From NCBI GenBank assembly GCA_027068455.1, contig JAMOSN010000044.1:1-50073 (forward strand): a stretch of DNA of 50,073 nucleotides, given 5' to 3'. The DNA comes from Sulfurimonas sp. Its GTDB lineage: Bacteria > Campylobacterota > Campylobacteria > Campylobacterales > Sulfurimonadaceae. A model generated the notes under the pieces. The model saw only the letters and a program-made list of their open reading frames with translations. It was not told where the DNA came from and did not search any database. Positions 21,838-31,498 of the stretch are shown here, piece after piece; position 1 is the stretch's first letter; each line of letters opens with the position of its first letter. A program made the position numbers and the translations under genes.

Positions 21838-22517
21838 TATTTTTCCCTCTTTAACATCTCTACTGCTATTTTTGCTGCTTCTTGCTGTGCTATTTTCTTA
21901 CTTTTACCAACAGCACGTGCATACTCTTTATCTTCTATATAAACACCAACTTCAAACTCTTTTTGGTGATCTGGTCCTCGTGAAGCAAGCACTTTATACT
22001 CAGGAGTAATTCCAAAACGGGCCTGAGTCAACTCTTGCAGTGTTGTTTTAAAATCTCTAAAAAGAGAATCTAAAGAGATCTCTTTATGGTTCTCTTCTAT
22101 TAACTTAATCGCTATCTCTTCTACTTTTTTGAGTCCAGCCTCTAAGTAAATAGCTCCCATAATCGCTTCAAAAGCATTTGAGAGCAATGATGACTTTTCA
22201 CGCCCTCCGTTATTGTCTTCTGCATTGGAAAGCAGTATATAGTCTCCAAGATTTAAAGAGCGTGCCAGTTTGTCAAAACCTGTTTCATTTACCAGTGAAG
22301 CTCGAATTTTAGAAAGTTTTCCCTCATCTGAAGTGCGAAACTTTCTAAAAAGATACTCCCCTACAACAAGATCTAAAACTGCATCACCCAAAAACTCCAA
22401 ACGTTCATTATCGTAGGGCTGTTTATAACTTTTATGTGTCAGCGCTTCGATAATGAGCTTTTTATCCTGAAATTTATAACCCAACTTTTTTTCAAGTGTT
22501 TCTATCGTCTTATGCAT
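21837..22517 (-). CDS. rnc: Ribonuclease III
   Basis: [21 protein letters not shown] signature and C-terminal dsRBD. Confidence 0.96.
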   Translation of the reverse strand: MHKTIETLEKKLGYKFQDKKLIIEALTHKSYKQPYDNERLEFLGDAVLDLVVGEYLFRKFRTSDEGKLSKIRASLVNETGFDKLARSLNLGDYILLSNAEDNNGGREKSSLLSNAFEAIMGAIYLEAGLKKVEEIAIKLIEENHKEISLDSLFRDFKTTLQELTQARFGITPEYKVLASRGPDHQKEFEVGVYIEDKEYARAVGKSKKIAQQEAAKIAVEMLKREK

Positions 22518-22535
22518 TGCATCCTCACTTTACCA

Positions 22536-22967
22536 TCATCCAAGCCTATCTTTAACTGCTTGAGCCGCTTCTCTTGCCAAAATATCACACCGTTCATTCT
22601 CTTCATGTCCATCATGTCCTCGCACCCAAATAGCATGGATTTTATGAGGCTTTGCCACCTCTATATACTCTTTCCATAAATCGGGATTTTTCACTTTTTT
22701 AAAATCTTTTTTTATCCAGTTTTCAAGCCACTCATTAATCCCTTTCACCACATAAGAGGAGTCAGATACTATATCGACTTCACATGGCTCTTTTAAAGCT
22801 TTTAAGCCCTCTATCACCCCTTTGAGTTCCATTCTGTTATTTGTGGTATGCTCTTGTGAACCAAAAAGCTCACGCTCTTTATCTTTATAACGAAGAATCA
22901 CTCCATACCCGCCAGGACCTGGGTTTCCTAAAGCACTGCCATCACTGAAAAGAGTTATTTTCTTCAC
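22536..22967 (-). CDS. rnhA: Ribonuclease HI
   Basis: LFSDGSALGNPGPGGYGVIL, NRMELKGVIEGL, SDSSYVVKGINEW, VRGHDGHEENERCD. Confidence 0.96.
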   Translation of the reverse strand: MKKITLFSDGSALGNPGPGGYGVILRYKDKERELFGSQEHTTNNRMELKGVIEGLKALKEPCEVDIVSDSSYVVKGINEWLENWIKKDFKKVKNPDLWKEYIEVAKPHKIHAIWVRGHDGHEENERCDILAREAAQAVKDRLG

Positions 22968-23988
22968 TAAAATCCTTAATATAATCTCTTGTAAGGCTCC
23001 ATTCTATCCGTTGCGTGTCTATCTCATGACACACACTACAACGATGAAAAGCAAAAGGGTACACCCCTTTACAAGATTCACAAGCATATTCAAAACTTAA
23101 AGTTGCATTTGCTTTTGCCTGAAGTTTAATTAAAACATCAAATTCAAATACTGAACTTGATTCTGCCAAATTCAGATATCCTTTTGCGGTATAAAGCTCA
23201 CGCAAGTATTCACTTTGTGAAATTATATCTAAATTCAAATCTTTTAAATCCAAGTTCCATAAAATATCCACTAAAATCTCACTTTTTGAAACATCCAAAT
23301 ATCTCCAAGCAAACTCTTTGTCCACTCGGAAGAGATACTCAAAAATCATATAGCCCAACATCTTTTTTTCATTATAGATAGCAAGAAGCTTCTCTTTTTT
23401 CTCATCCATATCGATTTTTGTATCATGAATAAGAATGAGAGCCTGAAGATATAAGCTCTCCAATGCTATATCCTCTTCAAGTTCATCCAAGGGTTCTAGC
23501 ACATCTAAAGCAGATTGGTAATCACGCATATACTCATATACTAAAAGAAGATAATGTAAAGCCTGCGGTGATCTAGGGTTATTTTTCAAAATCTCTAAAA
23601 ATATCTGTTTGGATCGCTCTAAAAAACCAGCTTTAAAATAGGTCTTTCCTAATAAAAACATTATCTCTTTTACATTTGAAGGACTACCTCTTTGAAGCAT
23701 CTCCTTATATATCTCTATGGCTTTTTCATAATCACCATTCTTATAATATGAGTTAGCCAGCAAAAACCACAGTTTATCAGAAAGACCTCCATTGGCAACA
23801 AGGACTTTTATCTCATTTTCAGTTGGTAAAGTTCTAAACTGTCTTAAAAATTTATTGAGATGTTTATAATCCTCTTTACGCTTATATCTCCCCCACCAAT
23901 AGGAAAAGAATGTAATAATAAAAATAATAACAAAAAAGATGATTATAGAAAAAAGTGGGTCTCTGTATTCTATGAAAAAGATATCCAT
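22942..23988 (-). CDS. Tetratricopeptide-repeat membrane protein (LapB-like architecture)
   Basis: N-terminal TM helix, TPR repeats, C-terminal CESCKG...CSVCHEID zinc-ribbon-like motif. Confidence 0.75.
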   Translation of the reverse strand: MDIFFIEYRDPLFSIIIFFVIIFIITFFSYWWGRYKRKEDYKHLNKFLRQFRTLPTENEIKVLVANGGLSDKLWFLLANSYYKNGDYEKAIEIYKEMLQRGSPSNVKEIMFLLGKTYFKAGFLERSKQIFLEILKNNPRSPQALHYLLLVYEYMRDYQSALDVLEPLDELEEDIALESLYLQALILIHDTKIDMDEKKEKLLAIYNEKKMLGYMIFEYLFRVDKEFAWRYLDVSKSEILVDILWNLDLKDLNLDIISQSEYLRELYTAKGYLNLAESSSVFEFDVLIKLQAKANATLSFEYACESCKGVYPFAFHRCSVCHEIDTQRIEWSLTRDYIKDFSEENNSFQ

Positions 23989-24455
23989 CAGTCGTACACC
24001 ACAATTCCATAATCATTTTTAATATTATAAAAAACGCTCTCTTGTGTTATCTCTAAATCTTTGAGTTTTCCAAGTTGTATAATAGAGTTTTTCTTCACCT
24101 GTATCCCATTCTCTTTAAAAAATTTTCGTATATTGACAAATTTCACATCCTCTACAAATTTATACTCAAACTCCTTGTGCAGGAACATCTTTTCACTTGT
24201 GAACAAATGTTCATTGACATGAAGTTTATCAGATGCATACTTGATTGGCAAATATCCCGAAAGATCTGTTAGTATCTCCTGTATATAAAGATGTTTGGAA
24301 GGAAGGGAGTTTTTTTGGATAAAAAGATATTTGTTGTTAAGTTTAAGTGTTGGTGTATTTTTCCAGTATCTGTAAGCTGGATTAGAGATACCAAGCTTGG
24401 TATATACCTCTTTCCAAAGCCAATAAGAGTTCAATGTATTTGGAAGATGAGACAT
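23988..24455 (-). CDS. Hypothetical protein
   Basis: 155-codon ORF abutting the TPR gene. Confidence 0.6.
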   Translation of the reverse strand: MSHLPNTLNSYWLWKEVYTKLGISNPAYRYWKNTPTLKLNNKYLFIQKNSLPSKHLYIQEILTDLSGYLPIKYASDKLHVNEHLFTSEKMFLHKEFEYKFVEDVKFVNIRKFFKENGIQVKKNSIIQLGKLKDLEITQESVFYNIKNDYGIVVYD

Positions 24456-24540
24456 AAAAAACCAACCCCTTTGTATCTTGTTTTACAAGATTATATACTC
24501 TTTTTTTAAAGAGTTTTATTAAAAAAGGGAAGGTTCGATT

Positions 24541-25605
24541 TTAAAATACTGCTGTTACTGCTTTTGTAACCACAAAACCACCAACTACAAGCCATACAAA
24601 CATAGCACCCGCAGTATAAAGTGGAGCAAGACCTAAGCCTTTAAATTTTGAAAAGATTGTTCCCATACCAAGTGCTGTCATAGCCATAGTCAAAAGGAAA
24701 GTATCTATCTCATTGATAACATTTACTATATCTTGAGGTACGATTTGAAGAGAGTTAAACCCAGCCATACCAATAAAATATACTGCAAACCAAGGGATAA
24801 CAAGTTTTACACCACCTGTTGCAGAGCCTGTTTTTTTCGCTTGCATTGAAAGATAGATACCTAGAACAATAAGCATCGGTGCAATCATAATAACTCTTGT
24901 CATTTTTACAATCACAGCTGAGTTTGCCATCACTTCAGGAGCACCAGGAATCGAAGCAGGAACCGCAACAACCTGTGCAACTTCATGGATTGTACCACCA
25001 ACATAGATACCAAACTGCTCTGGTGTCATATGTAAAAATCCAGTTGCAGGGTCAATGATTGCTGAATATAAAACAGGATATAAAAACATTGAAATAGTAC
25101 CAAAGAGTACAACCATAGAAACAGCAACTGCTGTTTTATGACCTTCAGCTTTAAGTACTGGTTCTGTTGCCAAAACCGCAGCAGCACCACAAACAGAAGC
25201 TCCACTAGCTGTAAGCATTGCTGTATCTTTGTCCATTTTAAAGATTTTATACCCTAAATACGAACCTAAAATAAAGGTTGTTGAAAGCATAATAAGTGAA
25301 ACCATAAATCCACTCATTCCAACATCCATAATCTGCTGGAATGTGATTCTAAATCCGTAAAAAACAATCGCAAAACGAAGAATTTTTTTCCCTGAGAATG
25401 TAATCCCTGTACCCCATTCACTCGGGATATGGTTATGAAGTGTATTGGCATAAAATATACCCATCACAATACCAATAACAAGTGGAGATATCCCTAAAGC
25501 TTTAACAGGAGCCAAGCCTGCAATCATAGTTGCTGCAGCTGCAAAGATTGCAACAAATATTATTCCAGAGATGGTACCTTTTCTATTTTCTGGTGAAAAT
25601 GCCAT
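24541..25605 (-). CDS. YeiH/PSE-family putative sulfate exporter-like transporter
   Basis: Multi-TM; FYGFRITFQQIMDVG, TASGASVCGAAAVLATEPVLKAEGHKTAVAVSMVVLFGT, GTIHEVAQVVA. Confidence 0.88.
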   Translation of the reverse strand: MAFSPENRKGTISGIIFVAIFAAAATMIAGLAPVKALGISPLVIGIVMGIFYANTLHNHIPSEWGTGITFSGKKILRFAIVFYGFRITFQQIMDVGMSGFMVSLIMLSTTFILGSYLGYKIFKMDKDTAMLTASGASVCGAAAVLATEPVLKAEGHKTAVAVSMVVLFGTISMFLYPVLYSAIIDPATGFLHMTPEQFGIYVGGTIHEVAQVVAVPASIPGAPEVMANSAVIVKMTRVIMIAPMLIVLGIYLSMQAKKTGSATGGVKLVIPWFAVYFIGMAGFNSLQIVPQDIVNVINEIDTFLLTMAMTALGMGTIFSKFKGLGLAPLYTAGAMFVWLVVGGFVVTKAVTAVF

Positions 25606-25649
25606 AAGTAACCTTTATAATAAATTAGAGGGCGAATTATACCAAAAAA

Positions 25650-28600
25650 TTATTTAACATCTGCTACATTTATTTCGAGTTTTGTCATCACACCATCATC
25701 TTCATCAGAGATTCTACTCTCTTTTGCTGCTTTTAGACGATGTGCAGCAACATGTTTTTCCTCTCTTAAATAGGCAACAACAGCCTCTGCTCTATTATAT
25801 GCTAGATTTTCCAACTCCTCTTTGCTGACTTTTTGAAGTTTGATACATCCATCAACAAGTCTTTTTTGATATGCACGTTTCAAGTCATCTTCGTTATCTT
25901 TATACTCCTCTTGAAGTTTCGTTTGTAATTTCTTTAACGACTCCTCCCCTTTTGCCTGAGTATAAATGAGCTCTAACATCTCAACAGTGATTGCACTCTC
26001 ACTTTCTTTGATGTTTTTATCACCACTTTTTTGAATAACCTGTGCGATAAGTTTTGCTTTTTGCAGTGCCAAAGTATCTTTGTCTTGATCATATCCTCCA
26101 ATAACACGCAACTGTAATTTAGGACGTTTTAACATCATTTTTACTAAATGATCAAGCTTTTCTCTTTGTGGAGGAGCTATATGAACACTTCCAGCTTCAA
26201 AAGCAACAAACTCCAAATCCTCTCCATCCATACCAAGCATGGAACCTAGGAACTTAAAAGGTGATGTTACTGCTTTTGTAATAAGATTTCCCAGTGTTTT
26301 GAGAACCAAAGCCCCATATTTAAAATCGGGCTGATTCAAGTCACCCTCCACTGGCATATCTATATCTATAATACCGTCACTGTCTTCTAAAAGCCCTATG
26401 ACAAATCCAAGTGGCAGATGTGTCACATTCTCATCTTCTATCTCATCACCAAGTTTTATTTTTTTGATTATGATAGAGTTACTTCCGTGAAGCTGAGAAT
26501 TTTTTATATCATATCCCAAATCGAGATAAAGTTTCCCATCATCTATTTTATACCCTGCAAACTCTGCACTGTACCCACTAAGTGAACTAAGTGCGAGGTT
26601 TTTGAAGTTAAAATCAATATCTGTATATTTTTTAGGATCTCCACTATCTAAACTTCCCTGCAACAGGGTTGATCCGTACTTATCAACCTCTCCTGCTATT
26701 TTAAGATAGGTTGTCTCGTTTGGTGTATTGCTCAGTGCATACATCACACCGTTTAGATCATGAATATCTGTTTGAAATTTGATAGGGATCGAAAAATCAC
26801 TAAATTTCGCACTTCCGTTTTTCACATTCACTTTCACTATTGTCACAGGAAAAGCTGGTTGCTCTTTTTTCTTCTGAAGCGTATCCTCTTGCGTGTTGTT
26901 ATTCTCAGGAGAGGTTTTTTTCACCAATGTTGAGAAGTTAAGCACTTTGTTTTTATCTATTTTAGCATTAACATAAAAAGAATCAATATTTACCTCATCA
27001 ACATAGAGTCTATTTGGCATAAGCTCTAAAGTATATGATTGAATATAAAACTTGTTCATAGAAAATAAAAAGCTGTTGTCTTGCGTGTTATTGACAAAAA
27101 GGGAGTCAATGGTAAAATCACCTGTAACACGCAAGTCTGGATACTTTTTACTTGGAGCATACTGTGTTTGCCCTTTCATACTGATGCGTCCATCATCTAT
27201 GGCTATATAGGTACTCTCTTGCAGATACGGTGTTAAAACACGCAAGTCAAGATTTTTCAAATCAAAACTTCCCATCTCTTTAAGAGGCGTGTGGCGAAGC
27301 TTCCCTTGAGTGTAGAGTTTTGCACTTTTGTTAATTCGCATATATGTTTTATAGTTAAGCCATGTACCCTTATTGGAATCTATATTTTTCAATGTTATAT
27401 AGACCCTGTCAAGTGAGTGTTTTTGCACTTTTGGCAAAGCTCTGTCTTTAAAAAGAATCTTTGAGTCTTTGAGTCTAAACTCTTTGAGTTTGATATGGTA
27501 GGGTTGTGAGTCTGTTGCGTGTTGCGATGCTTTTTTTGGAGGTTGTTTTTTTGCAACTACTATACCATCAACATTGAGTTTTTTGTTTTTATACCTCTCC
27601 AAATGTAAAGCAAGTTTCTCAACAATCACTTTCTCTACGTTAACATCTTTTTTAACAGTATCCACTTTGACATTGTGTATTTGAAAACTTTTCATATTTA
27701 GTAATGGTGTATGGGTTGAGTTTTTAGCAACTTTGAGTTTATCCAAGCTCACATTGGCATCTTCTACCATCGCTATTACACTGCCATTGTTCTCATAAAG
27801 GTGGGTTTGGAGAGAAATATTTGTATATGCTTTTTGCAAGTCGATATCAAACACTGCCAAGTTCTCTTTTGCAGCTTTGTTTATATAAGGCTTATAATGC
27901 ACAATATCAAAATCATCACACTTCGTTTTGGTAAAGATATCCAAACTGTTCCATTTGAGTGTACCATCTATCTCACAGGTTGCGTGTTTATTAAGAGATG
28001 TTTGTACAAAATAGGAAAAAGGTGTCTTTCCTAAAGTATTGACATTTTCAATAAGAATATGAAGCTTCTCTACACTACTGACAACAGCAGGAGTTATTGC
28101 TTTGTCATCAAATGATGCTGCAATATTGTGAAGTTCAATACTTTTTATATCAATATCCCAAGGAGCAGCAGTTGTGGTATTTGTATCGTTACTTTTTTTC
28201 TCTGGCAGTTGCGTGTTGATTTGTGTATATTCACTCCAGTCTATCTTACCGTCACGTTTGCGGATAGCTTCCACTTCTAAAGTATCTAAAAGGATATGCT
28301 CCACCTTCCCTTGTTGTTGCAATGGCTTTAGAAGAGAACTTTGAAATTCTAGTTTTTTAAGACGAAGAATATCGTGTTCTTTGTTTTTTGGTTTAATACG
28401 TAAATTTTGTAATACTACCTGCGTGTTTATAATTTTTGTATTGTTGATATCATCTATGGCAAATGCAAACTCTGAATGAAGCGATATTTTTCCATCAGCG
28501 ACTTCAAGCTTTAACATATCTTTGAGATATCGCCACTGGGTATAGAGTTTACTTGCTTCAAAATCGAGTGAACCATGGAGTGTTAAAGGCTCAAACCTAT

Positions 28601-29225
28601 CAAGGGTTGTTTGAAGATCTATAAAGCCACCATCGCCGAGTGTAGCATACAATCGAACACTACCATCGTTACTCTGTGTATCGTGTGTATCAAAATGCTC
28701 GATGCTAAATCCTATATTTTCAAATGTAAAGTCAAATGCACTTTCATGAGTAAAATCATGATATTTTACAATCCCATCTCGTATTTTCAGTTCATCTAGT
28801 ACAATATGAGGTAATGGTGATGAAGTAGAGTTTTCATCTTTTTGTTGCGTGTTGTTTGTATCTTTGAGGATGGATAGAAGATTTAGTGATTTATCTTTAT
28901 AAAGAACTACAGAAACAACAGGCTTTTGCAATGTAATACGCTTAAGATGGATTGTACCTGTTACAAGGGAGTGAGGCTCAAAATTAAAACAAAATGATTC
29001 AAAACTGACTAAATCACTACCATTGACATCTTGTAAAACAAAACCATCAAGTTCCATTTTAAAAACAAACGGATTAAAATAAACAGATTCTACAAAGGCT
29101 TTTGCATGGGTCTGTTGATCAATAATTTTAACAAGTTGTGATTTTACAAGAAGAGGAAGGATAAAAAATCCAAAAATAGTATAAAAAAGTAAAATATAAA
29201 AAAGTGTTTTTTTAATTGCAGACAC
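25650..29225 (-). CDS. DUF748/AsmA-like large envelope protein
   Basis: N-terminal TM, long AsmA-like beta-rich repeats, C-terminal region with LQLRVIGGYDQDKDTLALQKAKLIAQV and NRAEAVVAYL. Confidence 0.8.
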   Translation of the reverse strand: MSAIKKTLFYILLFYTIFGFFILPLLVKSQLVKIIDQQTHAKAFVESVYFNPFVFKMELDGFVLQDVNGSDLVSFESFCFNFEPHSLVTGTIHLKRITLQKPVVSVVLYKDKSLNLLSILKDTNNTQQKDENSTSSPLPHIVLDELKIRDGIVKYHDFTHESAFDFTFENIGFSIEHFDTHDTQSNDGSVRLYATLGDGGFIDLQTTLDRFEPLTLHGSLDFEASKLYTQWRYLKDMLKLEVADGKISLHSEFAFAIDDINNTKIINTQVVLQNLRIKPKNKEHDILRLKKLEFQSSLLKPLQQQGKVEHILLDTLEVEAIRKRDGKIDWSEYTQINTQLPEKKSNDTNTTTAAPWDIDIKSIELHNIAASFDDKAITPAVVSSVEKLHILIENVNTLGKTPFSYFVQTSLNKHATCEIDGTLKWNSLDIFTKTKCDDFDIVHYKPYINKAAKENLAVFDIDLQKAYTNISLQTHLYENNGSVIAMVEDANVSLDKLKVAKNSTHTPLLNMKSFQIHNVKVDTVKKDVNVEKVIVEKLALHLERYKNKKLNVDGIVVAKKQPPKKASQHATDSQPYHIKLKEFRLKDSKILFKDRALPKVQKHSLDRVYITLKNIDSNKGTWLNYKTYMRINKSAKLYTQGKLRHTPLKEMGSFDLKNLDLRVLTPYLQESTYIAIDDGRISMKGQTQYAPSKKYPDLRVTGDFTIDSLFVNNTQDNSFLFSMNKFYIQSYTLELMPNRLYVDEVNIDSFYVNAKIDKNKVLNFSTLVKKTSPENNNTQEDTLQKKKEQPAFPVTIVKVNVKNGSAKFSDFSIPIKFQTDIHDLNGVMYALSNTPNETTYLKIAGEVDKYGSTLLQGSLDSGDPKKYTDIDFNFKNLALSSLSGYSAEFAGYKIDDGKLYLDLGYDIKNSQLHGSNSIIIKKIKLGDEIEDENVTHLPLGFVIGLLEDSDGIIDIDMPVEGDLNQPDFKYGALVLKTLGNLITKAVTSPFKFLGSMLGMDGEDLEFVAFEAGSVHIAPPQREKLDHLVKMMLKRPKLQLRVIGGYDQDKDTLALQKAKLIAQVIQKSGDKNIKESESAITVEMLELIYTQAKGEESLKKLQTKLQEEYKDNEDDLKRAYQKRLVDGCIKLQKVSKEELENLAYNRAEAVVAYLREEKHVAAHRLKAAKESRISDEDDGVMTKLEINVADVK

Positions 29226-29284
29226 AGATAGACTCCATAATCATAAGATTATGAAGTGTACCTTACATTGTGTTAAAAACAGTT

Positions 29285-30736
29285 TTAATGTGCTGCTTTT
29301 AACATACTCTCTTTAGGGAAAACGAAAGTTGAATGACGAATAACTGAAATTTTTTCACTCGGCTTACCATCTTTATCTAATGCATACGCATGGATAGTGA
29401 TAGGGATGATAGTGTCTTTTCTTGGATTATCTACCAAGATATCATGTGTTCTAAGTGTTACAATTTTTTTCTTTTTCACACCAGGTACAACTCTAAAAGG
29501 CTTTGTTGGTTTAGCAATAAAAATTTTACCTTTTATATCTTTTGGTTGTTCAACATCAAAGAAAAATTTCATAGGCTCATTTTCAGTGTTTTGTAACAAG
29601 AAAATATAAGAGTTATCTACCTGAATTTTACCATCTGATAATTTTTTCACAGAATACAGTCTTGTTTCTTTATTGATATTGAGTAACATATGCTCTTTTG
29701 TACTACCCATAAAGCCTAGGATTACAGTGATTAAAACAAGTAAAACACCATAAGCGATAACTTTAGGACGGAAATATTTTGTCTTACCTTTACGCTCAAC
29801 GATTTCATATTCACTCGACCATGTTACAAGTGAAGGCTTGCCAAGTTTACCCATAACAGTGACACAGGCATCAACACACTCTAAACAGTTGATACACTCT
29901 AACTGTAAACCTTTACGAATATCGATATGAGTAGGACACACCGTTACACACTTTTCACAAGCTGTACATTCTGCATCTGGATCAATAGCTTTCAAATCTT
30001 TTTGACTGTTTACAAGTTTATGGTGCTCTTCATCATAGATTTTACCACCACGATGCTCATCATAAATCGCCATAACCGTATGTTCATCATAGAGAACCGA
30101 TTGTACACGAGAGTAAGGACACACATAGATACAAAAATTCTCTTTTAAAAATACAATATCGTAAATCAAAAATGCTGCAACACCGATAACAAAACCAATC
30201 ATTGTCATATGTTCTGTTGGATTGCTAAGATATTTAAAGAAATCTTCTGGAGGAATAAAATACCACATAAAATCTGCACCAGCAATTAAAGCAAGTACTG
30301 TCCAAATCGTAATCGCTATTGCTTTTTTTGCCTTGTTTTCAGGCTTAGACATATCTGGTTCTTGCTGTTTGTTGCCAATTCGTTTACGTAGTTTTAAGAG
30401 TTTTGTTTCAATTAAATCTCTGTAAATAACACGAAAGACAGTCTGAGGACATACCCATCCACAAAACACACGACCACCAACAACAGTCATACCGAAGATA
30501 CCTAAGAAAAGAAGCATCAGTAAAAACGGCATCAAGTATAACTCTTGCATATCAAACTGAACAAATGCAAGATGCAGTTTCATTTTATCAAAGCTCAGCA
30601 GAAAGAAATGGTTTCCATTTACTTTAATCCACGGTAATACCAAAGCTACTACTGTAGCAAAAGCATACATATAATAACGCTTTATTCTCCAAGGTGTAGG
30701 GATTTTTAATCCCTTTGTTTTTTTCTCTTCACTCAT
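29285..30736 (-). CDS. ccoG: Cytochrome c oxidase accessory protein CcoG
   Basis: RVFCGWVCPQTVFR, CIYVCPYSRVQ, CTACEKCVTVCPTHIDIRKGLQLECINCLECVDAC ferredoxin motifs; GGGAG RBS supports ATG at 30736. Confidence 0.93.
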   Translation of the reverse strand: MSEEKKTKGLKIPTPWRIKRYYMYAFATVVALVLPWIKVNGNHFFLLSFDKMKLHLAFVQFDMQELYLMPFLLMLLFLGIFGMTVVGGRVFCGWVCPQTVFRVIYRDLIETKLLKLRKRIGNKQQEPDMSKPENKAKKAIAITIWTVLALIAGADFMWYFIPPEDFFKYLSNPTEHMTMIGFVIGVAAFLIYDIVFLKENFCIYVCPYSRVQSVLYDEHTVMAIYDEHRGGKIYDEEHHKLVNSQKDLKAIDPDAECTACEKCVTVCPTHIDIRKGLQLECINCLECVDACVTVMGKLGKPSLVTWSSEYEIVERKGKTKYFRPKVIAYGVLLVLITVILGFMGSTKEHMLLNINKETRLYSVKKLSDGKIQVDNSYIFLLQNTENEPMKFFFDVEQPKDIKGKIFIAKPTKPFRVVPGVKKKKIVTLRTHDILVDNPRKDTIIPITIHAYALDKDGKPSEKISVIRHSTFVFPKESMLKAAH

Positions 30737-30752
30737 AGTGTGTTCTCCCATT

Positions 30753-31388
30753 TTAATTTGGACAAGTTATCTCACTAATAACTTTCTCTTCGGCATCTTT
30801 TGGTGTTTCATATACCAACGAACCAAATGCCACCTGTTTTAGCTCTCTAGATTCAATGTAGTCCTTTAAAGAACTACGACTCACTCCCAACAAACGAGCC
30901 ATCTCACTTACACTTTTGTTTTCTCGAATATATCCAATAATCTCATTAACATATTTATCAAATTTCGAGCTTGAACGGCTGCCTTTTGGACGACCTATCA
31001 CTCTTTTTGCATCATTATGCAGTTTTTGACGTAACTGATCCATAAGTCCAAGAACCAACATTGCTGGACTTTGTTGCGTCATTACTACAGATTGTTTGAT
31101 AAAATGGACATTAAATTCATTTTTTAAAAGGCAAGAAAACATTTGGATCAAATCTTCCATATTGGTCGTTAAAACCCAAACATCACAAACTAAGAGAGTT
31201 GCTTTTTGTTTAGATTGAAAGTACTGTGTAACCTCAGCTCTTTCATCTAAACGTTTATTTTGAGAAGTATGATCGATAAACTCATCATCAATAATAAGAT
31301 TATTCGCAATAGCATAAGAATTTATATGTTGCAACTGTTCATGCGCAAGTGCGAAATTCTTATCTGGGCGGATATATGCAAGTACCAT
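30753..31388 (-). CDS. Serine-recombinase-like protein (resolvase-like N-terminal domain + HTH), catalytic residues apparently lost
   Basis: N-terminus LAYIRPDKNFALAHEQLQ aligns with YIRVST...Q; C-terminal GRPKGSRSS...SVSEMARLLGVSRSSLKDYIESR helix-turn-helix. Confidence 0.8.
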   Translation of the reverse strand: MVLAYIRPDKNFALAHEQLQHINSYAIANNLIIDDEFIDHTSQNKRLDERAEVTQYFQSKQKATLLVCDVWVLTTNMEDLIQMFSCLLKNEFNVHFIKQSVVMTQQSPAMLVLGLMDQLRQKLHNDAKRVIGRPKGSRSSSKFDKYVNEIIGYIRENKSVSEMARLLGVSRSSLKDYIESRELKQVAFGSLVYETPKDAEEKVISEITCPN

Positions 31389-31439
31389 AACGACTAAACC
31401 TCACTTATTATTGATTTTCATCGTCATTATACACTAGTT

Positions 31440-31478
31440 TGACGAAATAAGTCAATATATTTTTTGATTATTTCGTCA
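31440..31478. promoter_or_regulatory. Perfect inverted repeat overlapping the predicted promoter of the recombinase-like gene
   Basis: TGACGAAATAA (31440-31450) - 17 nt - TTATTTCGTCA (31468-31478). Minus strand reads TTGACT-18 nt-TATAAT, a sigma70-like promoter. Confidence 0.7.
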
Positions 31479-31498
31479 TTTCTGTTATTTTTTAGTTT

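Noticed and set aside
30753-31388. Resolvase homology as evidence of a transposon or integron
   Set aside because: Catalytic residues appear lost, neighbours are ccoG and an envelope protein gene, and no terminal repeats or transposase are seen.
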